DNA from: an uncultured Oscillospiraceae bacterium | GTDB lineage: Bacteria > Bacillota > Clostridia > Oscillospirales > Ruminococcaceae | Direction: 5' to 3' | Assembly: GCA_910578755.1 (NCBI GenBank) | Contig: CAJTSZ010000096.1 | Span: 1 to 7,667 of the forward strand | DNA length: 7,667 nucleotides | Shown here: in pieces, positions 1 to 5,276 of the stretch | How positions within the stretch are numbered: the stretch's first letter is position 1 | How the letters are laid out: each line of letters opens with the position of its first letter | The notes under the pieces: model-generated | What the model was told of the DNA's origin: nothing | What the model saw: only the letters and a program-made list of their open reading frames with translations | Databases searched by the model: none | Position numbers and translations under genes: made by a program

Positions 1-23
1 GCAAAAATAAAGGAGTGTTATCT

Positions 24-1154
24 GTGAAAGAATTGCAGCAAGCGGTATTGGACTATTTACAAAAGCACCGCCAGGAATACAAGGATGCCTTAAGGGAGCT
101 GGCGCAAATCCCGGCCCCCTCTGGAAAAGAGGAGCTTCGGGCTCAGTGGTGCAAGGCATATTTGGAAAAATTGGGCGCTCAGGGCGTGTATATTGACAAA
201 GCCTTAAACGTGGTGTTCCCTTACTATGCCCAGGACTGTAACCAGCTTACAGTAGTCAACGCCCATACCGACGTTGTGTTCCCCGACGAGGAACCCCTGC
301 CCTTTAAGGAAGAAAACGGCCGTTACTGCGCCCCTGGCGTTGGGGATGATACTGCCAACGTCATTGCCGTGCTGCAAATGGCTGGTATGGCAATCAGCTT
401 GGGGTTAAAGCCCAAAAAGGGAATTTTGTTTGTCCTTAACAGCGGCGAGGAAGGCCTGGGCAACCTAAAGGGCGCCCGCCAGCTTATGGAGGACTACAAA
501 GGCCGCATTGCCCAGTGGTTTGCCATTGACGGCGGCTACCACGAATTTGTAACAAAGGCGGTGGGCTCCAAGCGGTATAAAATTACGGTAGAAACCGAAG
601 GCGGCCACTCCTACGGCAGCTTTGGCAACCGCAACGCCATTTACTATATGGCTAAAATGATAGATACCTTCTATTCTTTAAAGGCACCGGTTTACGGTAA
701 AACAACCTATAATGTAGGGATTATCCAGGGCGGCACCTCGGTCAACACCATTGCCCAAAGCTGTTCTATGCTTTTTGAATACCGTTCCGACGATATCCGC
801 GGCCTGGACTTTATGGACCAGTTTTTTGAAAATGTCATTGCTACCTACCGTTCCATGGGCATTTCCGTTATTGCAGAAAAAGTAGGGGACCGCCCCTGCA
901 TGGCCCAAGGGGTAAACCAGCAGCCTTTAATCCAACTCATCCAGCAGGCAGGGGCCCTTCATGGCCTTTCTTTGAAAGAAGAATCCGGCTCCACAGACTG
1001 CAACATCCCTCTTTCCATGGGTATACCGGCAGTATGCTTTGGCGTGTACAAAGGCCATGGCGCCCACACCAGGGAAGAGTGGCTGGATATTGAATCTACC
1101 GTTGTAGGTATGCGGTTTTTGGCCCAGGTAATTATGTCCCTTATGGAGGAATAA
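24..1154 (+). CDS. M20-family zinc metallopeptidase (di-/tripeptidase or amidohydrolase type)
   Basis: Probably a cytosolic co-catalytic di-zinc hydrolase cleaving small peptides or N-acyl amino acids; the substrate cannot be read from sequence. Visible M20 landmarks, numbered from the chosen start: HTD with H81 and D83 (first metal ligand), GVGDD with D108/D109 (bridging Asp), SGEE with E142 (general base) and E143, AIDGG with D169, the lid/dimerisation signature GGHSYG with H195, and GHGAHTREEW with H348 as the last metal ligand. All expected catalytic positions are present and the 376-residue length is normal for the family. There is no signal peptide. GTG at 24 is preferred because AAAGGAG (9-15) sits 8 nt upstream; an in-frame GTG at 15 overlaps that site. 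The gene upstream lies outside the window, so operon membership is unknown. The fold and family are secure; a peptidase T-like or carboxypeptidase G2-like activity would each fit. Confidence 0.9.
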   Translation: MKELQQAVLDYLQKHRQEYKDALRELAQIPAPSGKEELRAQWCKAYLEKLGAQGVYIDKALNVVFPYYAQDCNQLTVVNAHTDVVFPDEEPLPFKEENGRYCAPGVGDDTANVIAVLQMAGMAISLGLKPKKGILFVLNSGEEGLGNLKGARQLMEDYKGRIAQWFAIDGGYHEFVTKAVGSKRYKITVETEGGHSYGSFGNRNAIYYMAKMIDTFYSLKAPVYGKTTYNVGIIQGGTSVNTIAQSCSMLFEYRSDDIRGLDFMDQFFENVIATYRSMGISVIAEKVGDRPCMAQGVNQQPLIQLIQQAGALHGLSLKEESGSTDCNIPLSMGIPAVCFGVYKGHGAHTREEWLDIESTVVGMRFLAQVIMSLMEE

Positions 1155-1188
1155 GCCAAGCCTGCCTGCACATCCGCCTTTCAAAACA

Positions 1189-1238
1189 AAAACCTCCCCA
1201 TTAGCTTAGCGCATTGGCAAAAGGAACGGGGATGTTTT
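1189..1238 (+). terminator. Possible terminator after the M20 peptidase gene
   Basis: AAAACCTCCCC (1189-1199) can pair with GGGGATGTTTT (1228-1238), giving 5 + 5 pairs around one C/T mismatch and ending in four T. The loop is long (28 nt), so this is weaker than the other terminators in the window. The flanking A and T runs would let it act in either direction. Confidence 0.4.
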
Positions 1239-1242
1239 CTGC

Positions 1243-1270
1243 ATAAAACCACGCCTTGCCTGCATACCAT
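1243..1270 (+). promoter_or_regulatory. Possible sigma-E-like (sporulation) promoter before the deacetylase gene
   Basis: CATACCAT at 1263-1270 matches the mother-cell sigma-E -10 consensus CATACANT at 7 of 8 positions, and ATA lies at 1243-1245 with a 17-nt spacer. Transcription would start near 1277, about 45 nt before the deacetylase start. The consensus is short and degenerate, so chance is a real alternative. It is listed because a sporulation-type deacetylase follows. Confidence 0.22.
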
Positions 1271-1281
1271 GGAGCAGCATA

Positions 1282-1305
1282 CCCCTATTTACAAGTGTTT
1301 AGGGG
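1282..1305 (+). other. Short leader hairpin before the deacetylase ribosome site
   Basis: CCCCTA (1282-1287) and TAGGGG (1300-1305) form a perfect 6-bp stem with a 12-nt loop. It ends two bases before the A-rich start of the ribosome site AAAAGGAGGG (1307-1316). It could influence translation initiation, or it may be incidental. Confidence 0.3.
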
Positions 1306-1323
1306 GAAAAGGAGGGAAGGCAT

Positions 1324-2088
1324 GTGAAATTTGTGGTGATTAAAGGGAAAACCCTGGCCGTATTGGTAAGCCTTTTGCTCATAGGCTGCCTGGGCCTTGC
1401 GGCGGCAGGCCATAACAGAACGGTGGCGGCTTCGGCGGCGGCCCGCCTGCTGCCCATTTACTGTGTGGAAACCGAGGAAAACAAAATTTCCTTGGGAATC
1501 AACTGTGCATGGGATAATGGGGATGTTGAAGAAATTTTAAATGCCCTGGATGGGGCCCAGGTAAAAGCAACTTTTTTTATTTTGGGCCAGTGGTGTGAAA
1601 AATACCCGGAAAGCGTCCAGGAAATTGCCAAGCGCGGCCATGAAATTGCCAGCCATTCCTACACCCACCGGGATATGAATACCCTCACCCGGGAGGAGTT
1701 GGCCCAGGAGGTAACAAAGGCTATGGCGGTGTTGGAGGAAACCTGCGGGAAAAAGCCGGAACTGCTGCGCCCGCCCTCCGGCGCCTATAACGATTTGGCT
1801 GTTGAAGTAATACGGGGGTTAGGTTATTACCCCATTCAGTGGGATGTGGATACCTTGGACTGGAAAGGCCTTTCCGCCGGGGAAATTGTAAGGCGCGTCA
1901 CCGAAAAAGCCCAGCCAGGCTCCATTGTGCTGCTTCACAGCGGGGCGGAAAATACCAGTATCGCCCTCCCCGAGCTGCTGCGCTGCCTCCAAGAATCTGG
2001 CGTGGAGATTGTCCCAGTGGGGGAACTGATTTACAAAGGGGACTATACCATAGATGTGCAGGGGCGGCAGCACCCAGCGAAAAGTTAG
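1324..2088 (+). CDS. YlxY/PdaB-like polysaccharide deacetylase (NodB fold) with altered catalytic motif
   Basis: A secreted or membrane-anchored NodB-homology protein of 254 residues. Members of this fold deacetylate peptidoglycan or other N-acetyl sugars. Residues 1-30 are a basic then hydrophobic export segment; LIGC at 19-22 resembles a lipobox, so it could be a lipoprotein. The NodB domain spans about 55-235. Motif 2 is intact as HSYTH (H111, H115, metal ligands). Motif 3 is RPPSG (R149), motif 4 is DVDTLDW (D174-W180), and motif 5 is LLH with H205. Motif 1, normally TFDDG, is replaced by GINCAWDNGD, placing Asn60 where the catalytic base Asp is expected. This resembles the IN-x-AW version I recall from Bacillus YlxY. 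Activity may therefore be reduced, altered or absent. GTG at 1324 is set by AGGAGG (1310-1315), 8 nt upstream; the overlapping ATG at 1322 runs straight into TGA. A terminator overlaps its end, so it is probably monocistronic. The fold is secure; the YlxY assignment and a sporulation role are inference. Confidence 0.85.
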   Translation: MKFVVIKGKTLAVLVSLLLIGCLGLAAAGHNRTVAASAAARLLPIYCVETEENKISLGINCAWDNGDVEEILNALDGAQVKATFFILGQWCEKYPESVQEIAKRGHEIASHSYTHRDMNTLTREELAQEVTKAMAVLEETCGKKPELLRPPSGAYNDLAVEVIRGLGYYPIQWDVDTLDWKGLSAGEIVRRVTEKAQPGSIVLLHSGAENTSIALPELLRCLQESGVEIVPVGELIYKGDYTIDVQGRQHPAKS

Positions 2089-2113
2089 GGGGCTGTAGGC
2101 CCCCTAACTTTTT
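2080..2113 (+). terminator. Strong Rho-independent terminator overlapping the deacetylase stop codon
   Basis: GTTAGGGGGC (2084-2093) pairs perfectly with GCCCCCTAAC (2099-2108) around loop TGTAG, followed by TTTTT (2109-2113). The A-run at 2080-2083 can extend the stem. The TAG stop of the deacetylase gene (2086-2088) lies inside the left arm. The site separates the deacetylase gene from ispD. Confidence 0.93.
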
Positions 2114-2142
2114 ATACAAACCTGGCCCCTTTTTTGGAAAGT

Positions 2143-2163
2143 GGCGGCTACCTCCAGGCCGCC
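2143..2163 (+). repeat. GC-rich hairpin at the head of repeat copy A
   Basis: GGCGGC (2143-2148) and GCCGCC (2158-2163) form a perfect 6-bp stem with a 9-nt loop. It directly abuts the repeated element at 2164. The corresponding position before copy B has a different sequence, so this part is not shared. Confidence 0.5.
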
Positions 2164-2288
2164 CCTGCGCTTGGCATTACCAAACTTTCGGGCTTGAACC
2201 GTTAGAGGTCACAATCCCAAAATTAGCACAGCGGGCAGCCCGCCCCAAAAAGGCCGGGTGTGGGCCGGAGAGGCCCACAAAAAGGGCA
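2164..2288 (+). repeat. Intergenic repeat copy A, possible structured RNA
   Basis: Bases 2164-2245 align without gaps to 7545-7626 with 63 of 82 identities by my hand count. The best-conserved blocks are CCTGCGCT, GGCATTAC, GTTAGAGG and AGCACAGCGGG. The conserved GCGGG-CAG-CCCGC hairpin is at 2231-2243. Beyond it, GTGGGCC-GGAGA-GGCCCAC (2260-2278) is a 7-bp hairpin followed by AAAAA; copy B also ends in a GGCC...CAC then A-run arrangement, so homology probably extends to about 2288. There is no convincing reading frame: the ispD frame happens to stay open here but encodes nothing recognisable. It lies between a terminator and ispD. It may be an unassigned small RNA, a 5' leader element of ispD, or a dispersed genomic repeat. 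I recognise no Rfam family in it. Confidence 0.65.
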
Positions 2289-2290
2289 CA

Positions 2291-2334
2291 AGCGCCAAAA
2301 CTTACAGCGGTACCCCACTGTAAGTTTTGGCGCT
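2291..2334 (+). promoter_or_regulatory. Perfect 17-bp inverted repeat just upstream of ispD
   Basis: AGCGCCAAAACTTACAG (2291-2307) is the exact reverse complement of CTGTAAGTTTTGGCGCT (2318-2334), separated by a 10-nt loop. The ispD start lies 12-33 nt downstream, depending on the start codon. No T-run follows on either strand, so it is not a standard terminator. A protein operator, an RNA leader hairpin, or the distal part of repeat element A are all possible. Confidence 0.6.
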
Positions 2335-2366
2335 GCAAAAATAAAATGCAGAAAGGAAGAGTGGCG

Positions 2367-3092
2367 TTGCTTCTAAAAAAACAGAAAAGCCGTCCTGTGG
2401 TAAAGGTGGGGGTGGTGGTGGTAGCCGCCGGCTCCTCCCGGCGCATGGGTGGTGTAGATAAACAGGATATTCTGCTCAACAATATCCCTGTTGTGGTGCG
2501 CAGTATTGAGCCTTTTTCCTGGTTTCAGGAGGTAGAGGAAATTGTTGTGGTGTGCAGGGAAGAATTTATGCCCCAAATGCTTTTTTACACGGAAGAATTT
2601 GGCCTGCAAAAAATAAAGGCCATTATAAAAGGCGGCAGTACTCGGCAGCAGTCGGTTATGGCTGGTATCCAGGCCCTTGCGCCAGATACCCAGTTTTATG
2701 CAATCCACGACGGCGCCCGCCCCTTTGTCACTGGGGATGTTATTGCCAACTGTATTGCAGAAAGCGTGCGCTGGGGGGCGGCAACCGCGGCAGTCCCCAC
2801 AAAGGACACCATAAAAATTGCCGGTGCAGACGGCTTTATTGAGGCCACACCTCCCCGGGAAAGCCTTTTTTTAACCCAAACGCCCCAAATTTTTGAAGCG
2901 GCATTGTACCGCCGCGCCGTAGAAGAAGCCCAGCGCCAAGGGTTGGAATTTACAGATGACTGCCAGCTTGTGGAGAACCTTGGCCACAAGGTGCGGCTTT
3001 CCCGGGGCTCCTACTTTAACATAAAAATAACAACGCCGGAGGATATGCCAGTCGCCCAGGCCATTGCCCAGGCCCTGGACGAAAACACATAG
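2367..3092 (+). CDS. ispD: 2-C-methyl-D-erythritol 4-phosphate cytidylyltransferase
   Basis: Third enzyme of the MEP isoprenoid pathway: transfers CMP from CTP to methylerythritol phosphate, giving CDP-ME, in the cytosol. Family signatures, numbered from TTG 2367: the nucleotide-binding loop AAGSSRRM (20-27), whose R26 matches essential Arg20 of the E. coli enzyme, and K32 in KQ, matching Lys27. Further signatures are GGSTRQQSV, the substrate loop IHDGARPFV, AVPTKDTIK, TQTPQIF, FTDDCQLVE and the C-terminal KITTPED. Length is 241 residues against 236 in E. coli. The start is uncertain. TTG 2367 has AAGGAAG (2353-2359) at 7 nt; ATG 2346 is in frame and would add 7 residues but has no ribosome site; GTG 2361 lies too close to one. 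The frame stays open far upstream through the intergenic repeat, which is not part of the protein. ispF follows after 22 nt, forming an ispDF operon of separate rather than fused genes. Confidence 0.95.
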   Translation: MLLKKQKSRPVVKVGVVVVAAGSSRRMGGVDKQDILLNNIPVVVRSIEPFSWFQEVEEIVVVCREEFMPQMLFYTEEFGLQKIKAIIKGGSTRQQSVMAGIQALAPDTQFYAIHDGARPFVTGDVIANCIAESVRWGAATAAVPTKDTIKIAGADGFIEATPPRESLFLTQTPQIFEAALYRRAVEEAQRQGLEFTDDCQLVENLGHKVRLSRGSYFNIKITTPEDMPVAQAIAQALDENT

Positions 3093-3114
3093 CAAACAGG
3101 AAAGGGAGAAAAAT

Positions 3115-3591
3115 ATGCGAATTGGACATGGATACGATGTACACCGCCTTACAGAAAACAGGAAGCTAATTCTTGGCGGGGTGGAAATCCCCTATACTAA
3201 GGGGCTTTTGGGCCATTCAGACGCGGATGTCCTCACCCACGCCATTATGGATTCCCTTTTAGGCGCTGCCGCCCTGGGGGATATTGGCCAGTGGTTCCCC
3301 GACAACAGCCCGGAATATGCAGGAGCCAACAGCATCCTCCTGCTGCAAAAGGCGATTGCCCTGTTAAAGGAACGGGGCTGGCAGGTGGGCAACATTGATG
3401 CTACGGTTATCGCCCAGCAGCCAAAGCTGAAGGAGTATATTCCCGCCATGCGCCGACGGTTGGCAGGGGCCTGCGCCGTGGAAGAAGGGCAAATATCGGT
3501 GAAGGCCACAACGGAGGAGCATTTGGGTTTTACCGGCAGCGGGGAGGGCATTGCCGCCCACAGTGTCTGCCTTATTGTCCCCATACAGTAG
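3115..3591 (+). CDS. ispF: 2-C-methyl-D-erythritol 2,4-cyclodiphosphate synthase
   Basis: Cyclises CDP-ME 2-phosphate to 2-C-methyl-D-erythritol 2,4-cyclodiphosphate with release of CMP; a homotrimeric, zinc-dependent cytosolic enzyme of the MEP pathway. The 158 residues compare with 159 in E. coli, and key positions keep the same numbers. Zinc ligands are D8 and H10 (in GHGYDVHR) and H42. HSDAD is at 34-38, D56 and FPD (61-63) lie in the substrate loop, and ATTEEHLGFTGSGEGIAAH (131-149) includes T132 and E135. ATG 3115 is chosen because AAAGGGAG (3101-3108) precedes it by 6 nt and the protein then begins exactly like its homologues; an in-frame upstream ATG at 3064 lies inside ispD. It is probably co-transcribed with ispD. 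The window lacks ispE, which supplies its substrate, so the pathway is completed elsewhere. Confidence 0.97.
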   Translation: MRIGHGYDVHRLTENRKLILGGVEIPYTKGLLGHSDADVLTHAIMDSLLGAAALGDIGQWFPDNSPEYAGANSILLLQKAIALLKERGWQVGNIDATVIAQQPKLKEYIPAMRRRLAGACAVEEGQISVKATTEEHLGFTGSGEGIAAHSVCLIVPIQ

Positions 3592-3610
3592 GCGGCTTGC
3601 GTAAGCCCGC
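3592..3610 (+). other. Small hairpin directly after ispF
   Basis: GGCTT (3594-3598) pairs with AAGCC (3603-3607) around loop GCGT, with two outer G-C pairs reached past one bulged C. It starts right at the ispF stop but no T-run follows, so it may stabilise the message end rather than terminate transcription. Confidence 0.35.
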
Positions 3611-3619
3611 AGGCAGAGG

Positions 3620-3779
3620 TTTGGAGGCAGCCAATATCTCCAAAGATTATAGCTTTACTTTGGGCGCCATTGTAAGCCCTGGTGCCCAATTCCCTCCTAC
3701 TGGCATAAGATAAAAAGAGCCAGCCTTGCGCCTTGGCATTTGTATGTTAAGGCAGCAAAACAACCCTGGCCTATTAAAA
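3620..3779 (+). repeat. Diverged relative of the intergenic repeat (copy C) with several hairpins
   Basis: TTTGGAGGCAGC (3620-3631) is identical to 7470-7481 before copy B, and in both places CCAA returns after the same 8-nt spacer, making a TTTGGAG/CTCCAAA-type hairpin (3620-3626 with 3638-3644 here). Further on, TTGCGCCTTGGCATT (3726-3740) resembles CTGCGCTTGGCATT of copy A. The order of the two motifs matches copy B, at wider spacing (about 106 against 76 nt). Between them is a strong stem, TTGGGCGCCA (3660-3669) with TGGTGCCCAA (3680-3689), having one G-T pair, and a 5-bp stem at 3700-3704/3719-3723. No open frame or clear T-tailed terminator was found, so the end of the ispDF transcript is unresolved. 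Homology to copies A and B is suggestive only. Confidence 0.4.
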
Positions 3780-3803
3780 ATTCTTATGAAAGAGGTGAGG
3801 GGT

Positions 3804-4028
3804 ATGACGGGAAAATTGTATGAAATACCAATTAAATCCATTACCTACGCAATCAAAGGCCAAAAACTGTTGGAACGGTACGGCATGGTTGCCTATGTAG
3901 GCCGCGACAGAACAGTGAAATCCGGCTGCGGATATAAATTAACCGTTAAGGGAGATTTGGACACAGCAAAAGAAATATTGCGCTCCGGCGGAATTATAAT
4001 GACAGGGGAGGGGCGTGCCGTAGAATGA
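3804..4028 (+). CDS. DUF3343-like small protein, putative Se/S carrier
   Basis: A 74-residue cytosolic protein resembling DUF3343 (putative Se/S-carrier-like family). Family features visible are an N-terminal beta strand then a helix with YAIKGQKLLERYG (15-27), a conserved-type cysteine C42 in SGCGY (40-44), and the C-terminal helix DTAKEILRSGG (53-63). C42 would be the residue carrying sulfur or selenium as a persulfide or selenide if the carrier proposal is right. ATG 3804 is supported by AGAGGTG (3791-3797), 6 nt upstream; the frame continues upstream to 3726 but that part lies in repeat-like non-coding sequence. Its stop overlaps the ATG of the desulfurase gene (ATGA, 4025-4028), implying translational coupling and a shared function as acceptor or partner of that enzyme. 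The biochemical role is inferred from family and neighbour, not demonstrated by the sequence. Confidence 0.8.
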   Translation: MTGKLYEIPIKSITYAIKGQKLLERYGMVAYVGRDRTVKSGCGYKLTVKGDLDTAKEILRSGGIIMTGEGRAVE

Positions 4029-5170
4029 TTTATTTTGATAACGCCGCCACAACCTTCCCCAAGCCAAGGGCCGTGGGGGAGGCAGTTACCCAGGCAATGC
4101 GCCTTTACGGCGCCAACCCGGGGCGCAGCGGGCACCAAATGGCGGTGAAAACGGCAGAGCAGGTGTATGCCTGCCGGGAAAGGGCTGCCCAGCTGTTTGG
4201 CTGCCAGCCGGAACAGGTGGTATTCACCCAAAACTGCACCCATGCCATCAATATGGCAATTAAGGGAGTAGCCCAGCCGGGGGACCATTTTATTATTTCT
4301 GATTTGGAGCACAACGCTGTGGCCCGCACCGTTCACCAGCTTTATTTGGACGGTATTGCCAGCTACACCATTGCCGCCACCGGTCCCACAGAGGAGACTA
4401 CCCTGGCCTCCTTTGCCCAGGCGCTTCGCCCCAATACAAAAATGATATGCTGTACCCACGGCTCCAACGTGTTCGGCAACATTTTGCCGGTGGCAAAAAT
4501 TGGCGGCCTTGCAAGGGCAAACAATGTCCTTATGCTGGTGGACGCGGCCCAAACTGCCGGCGTGCTGGATATTGACGTTGTTCGGGACAACATTGACTTT
4601 TTGTGTATGCCGGGCCATAAAAGCCTGTACGGCCCCTCCGGCACGGGAATGCTTATTATAAACTGCCAGGAACCTCTGCACACTTTAATGGAGGGGGGGA
4701 CCGGCAGCGCCTCCCTGGAACTTGCTATGCCGGATTTCCTCCCTGACCGTTTGGAAAGCGGCACTATCAACACAACAGGTATTATTGGCCTAAAATCCGG
4801 CATGGGCTATGTAATGCGCCACGGTACTAAAAAGCTGTATACCCACGAAATGTCCCTGGCCCAGGCCATATACCGGCAGCTTTCGCCAAACCCCCAGGTT
4901 CATTTTTACGGCCCGCCCCCAACTATGGGCCAAACCCTGCCGGTGTTGGCCTTTACTGTAGGCAGGCTGGATGGTATGGAAACATCGGAGCTGCTCAGCC
5001 GCCATGGCATTGCCACAAGGGGCGGCTTCCATTGTGCAAAGCTGGCCCATGAAAAAATGGGTACCAACGAAATTGGTGTGGCCCGGGTAAGTATTGGGGG
5101 CTTTAACACCATGGAACATGTAAATTATTTGTGTAACACGGTAAAAAAATACTGTAAATCGGTTGAATAA
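4025..5170 (+). CDS. Class V aminotransferase-fold cysteine desulfurase (possible selenocysteine lyase)
   Basis: A PLP enzyme of the NifS/Csd fold expected to remove sulfur from cysteine (or selenium from selenocysteine), forming alanine and an enzyme-bound persulfide. It begins with the characteristic MIYFDNAATTFPKP. Visible active-site positions are H96 in LEHNAV (stacks on PLP), D173 and Q176 in VDAAQTAG (PLP ring contacts), H198-K199 in MPGHKSLYGP (K199 forms the Schiff base), R332, and the acceptor C337 in RGGFHCAKLAH. The 381 residues match the compact 'cysteine desulfurase family protein' group rather than IscS. The start is fixed by the ATGA overlap with the DUF3343-like gene. No SufBCDU, IscU, selD or yedEF genes are in view, so the recipient (Fe-S clusters, thio-tRNA or selenium metabolism) cannot be decided. 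The stop codon overlaps a predicted promoter of the next unit. Confidence 0.9.
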   Translation: MIYFDNAATTFPKPRAVGEAVTQAMRLYGANPGRSGHQMAVKTAEQVYACRERAAQLFGCQPEQVVFTQNCTHAINMAIKGVAQPGDHFIISDLEHNAVARTVHQLYLDGIASYTIAATGPTEETTLASFAQALRPNTKMICCTHGSNVFGNILPVAKIGGLARANNVLMLVDAAQTAGVLDIDVVRDNIDFLCMPGHKSLYGPSGTGMLIINCQEPLHTLMEGGTGSASLELAMPDFLPDRLESGTINTTGIIGLKSGMGYVMRHGTKKLYTHEMSLAQAIYRQLSPNPQVHFYGPPPTMGQTLPVLAFTVGRLDGMETSELLSRHGIATRGGFHCAKLAHEKMGTNEIGVARVSIGGFNTMEHVNYLCNTVKKYCKSVE

Positions 5171-5190
5171 CTAACGAATTGTGTTAAAAT
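5163..5190 (+). promoter_or_regulatory. Probable housekeeping promoter of cdaA-cdaR (extended -10)
   Basis: TTGAAT (5163-5168) and TAAAAT (5185-5190) are 16 nt apart, and TG at 5182-5183 gives an extended -10 element. The -35 box includes the stop codon of the desulfurase gene. A start near 5197 would give a leader of about 80 nt. No terminator is visible between the two units, so read-through is also possible. Confidence 0.5.
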
Positions 5191-5199
5191 TAAATAGGG

Positions 5200-5235
5200 A
5201 AAGGTTGCCGCGCTGTTTAGGGCGGCTGTGCCTTT
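5200..5235 (+). promoter_or_regulatory. Leader hairpin upstream of cdaA
   Basis: AAAGG (5200-5204) can pair with CCTTT (5231-5235), and GCCGC (5207-5211) with GCGGC (5222-5226), around a 10-nt loop and a small internal loop. It is followed by an A-rich stretch rather than T, so it is not a terminator. It does not resemble the c-di-AMP (ydaO) riboswitch. Its role is unknown. Confidence 0.35.
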
Positions 5236-5276
5236 GAAATAAAATAACCGCTGGAAGGAAAAGGAAGTTGGGAAGT

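Noticed and set aside
15..23. Upstream GTG start for the M20 peptidase
   Set aside because: It overlaps the ribosome site AAAGGAG that correctly spaces the GTG at 24.
2114..2345. MITE or insertion-sequence remnant with terminal inverted repeats
   Set aside because: No terminal inverted repeats bounding the element, no target-site duplication and no transposase fragment could be found; the inverted repeat at 2291-2334 is a single compact hairpin.
1839..2366. Long open extension of the ispD frame through the end of the deacetylase gene, the terminator and repeat A
   Set aside because: The translated part is Pro/Arg/Lys-rich and unlike any IspD, runs through a strong terminator, and overlaps another gene; the frame is open by chance in GC-rich sequence.
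3192..3689. Minus-strand open frame of 165 codons opposite ispF
   Set aside because: A shadow of ispF, which has all catalytic residues; the product looks like no known protein.
3592..3689. Rho-independent terminator of ispDF
   Set aside because: Hairpins exist at 3592-3610 and 3660-3689 but neither is followed by a T-run, so a terminator call is not supported.
3726..3803. Upstream extension of the DUF3343-like frame
   Set aside because: It lies in the repeat-like hairpin region; ATG 3804 has a good ribosome site and gives the expected compact family length.
3893..4681. Minus-strand open frame of 262 codons
   Set aside because: It lies opposite the DUF3343-like and desulfurase genes, which have intact motifs; it has no recognisable domain and is a shadow of GC-rich codon use.
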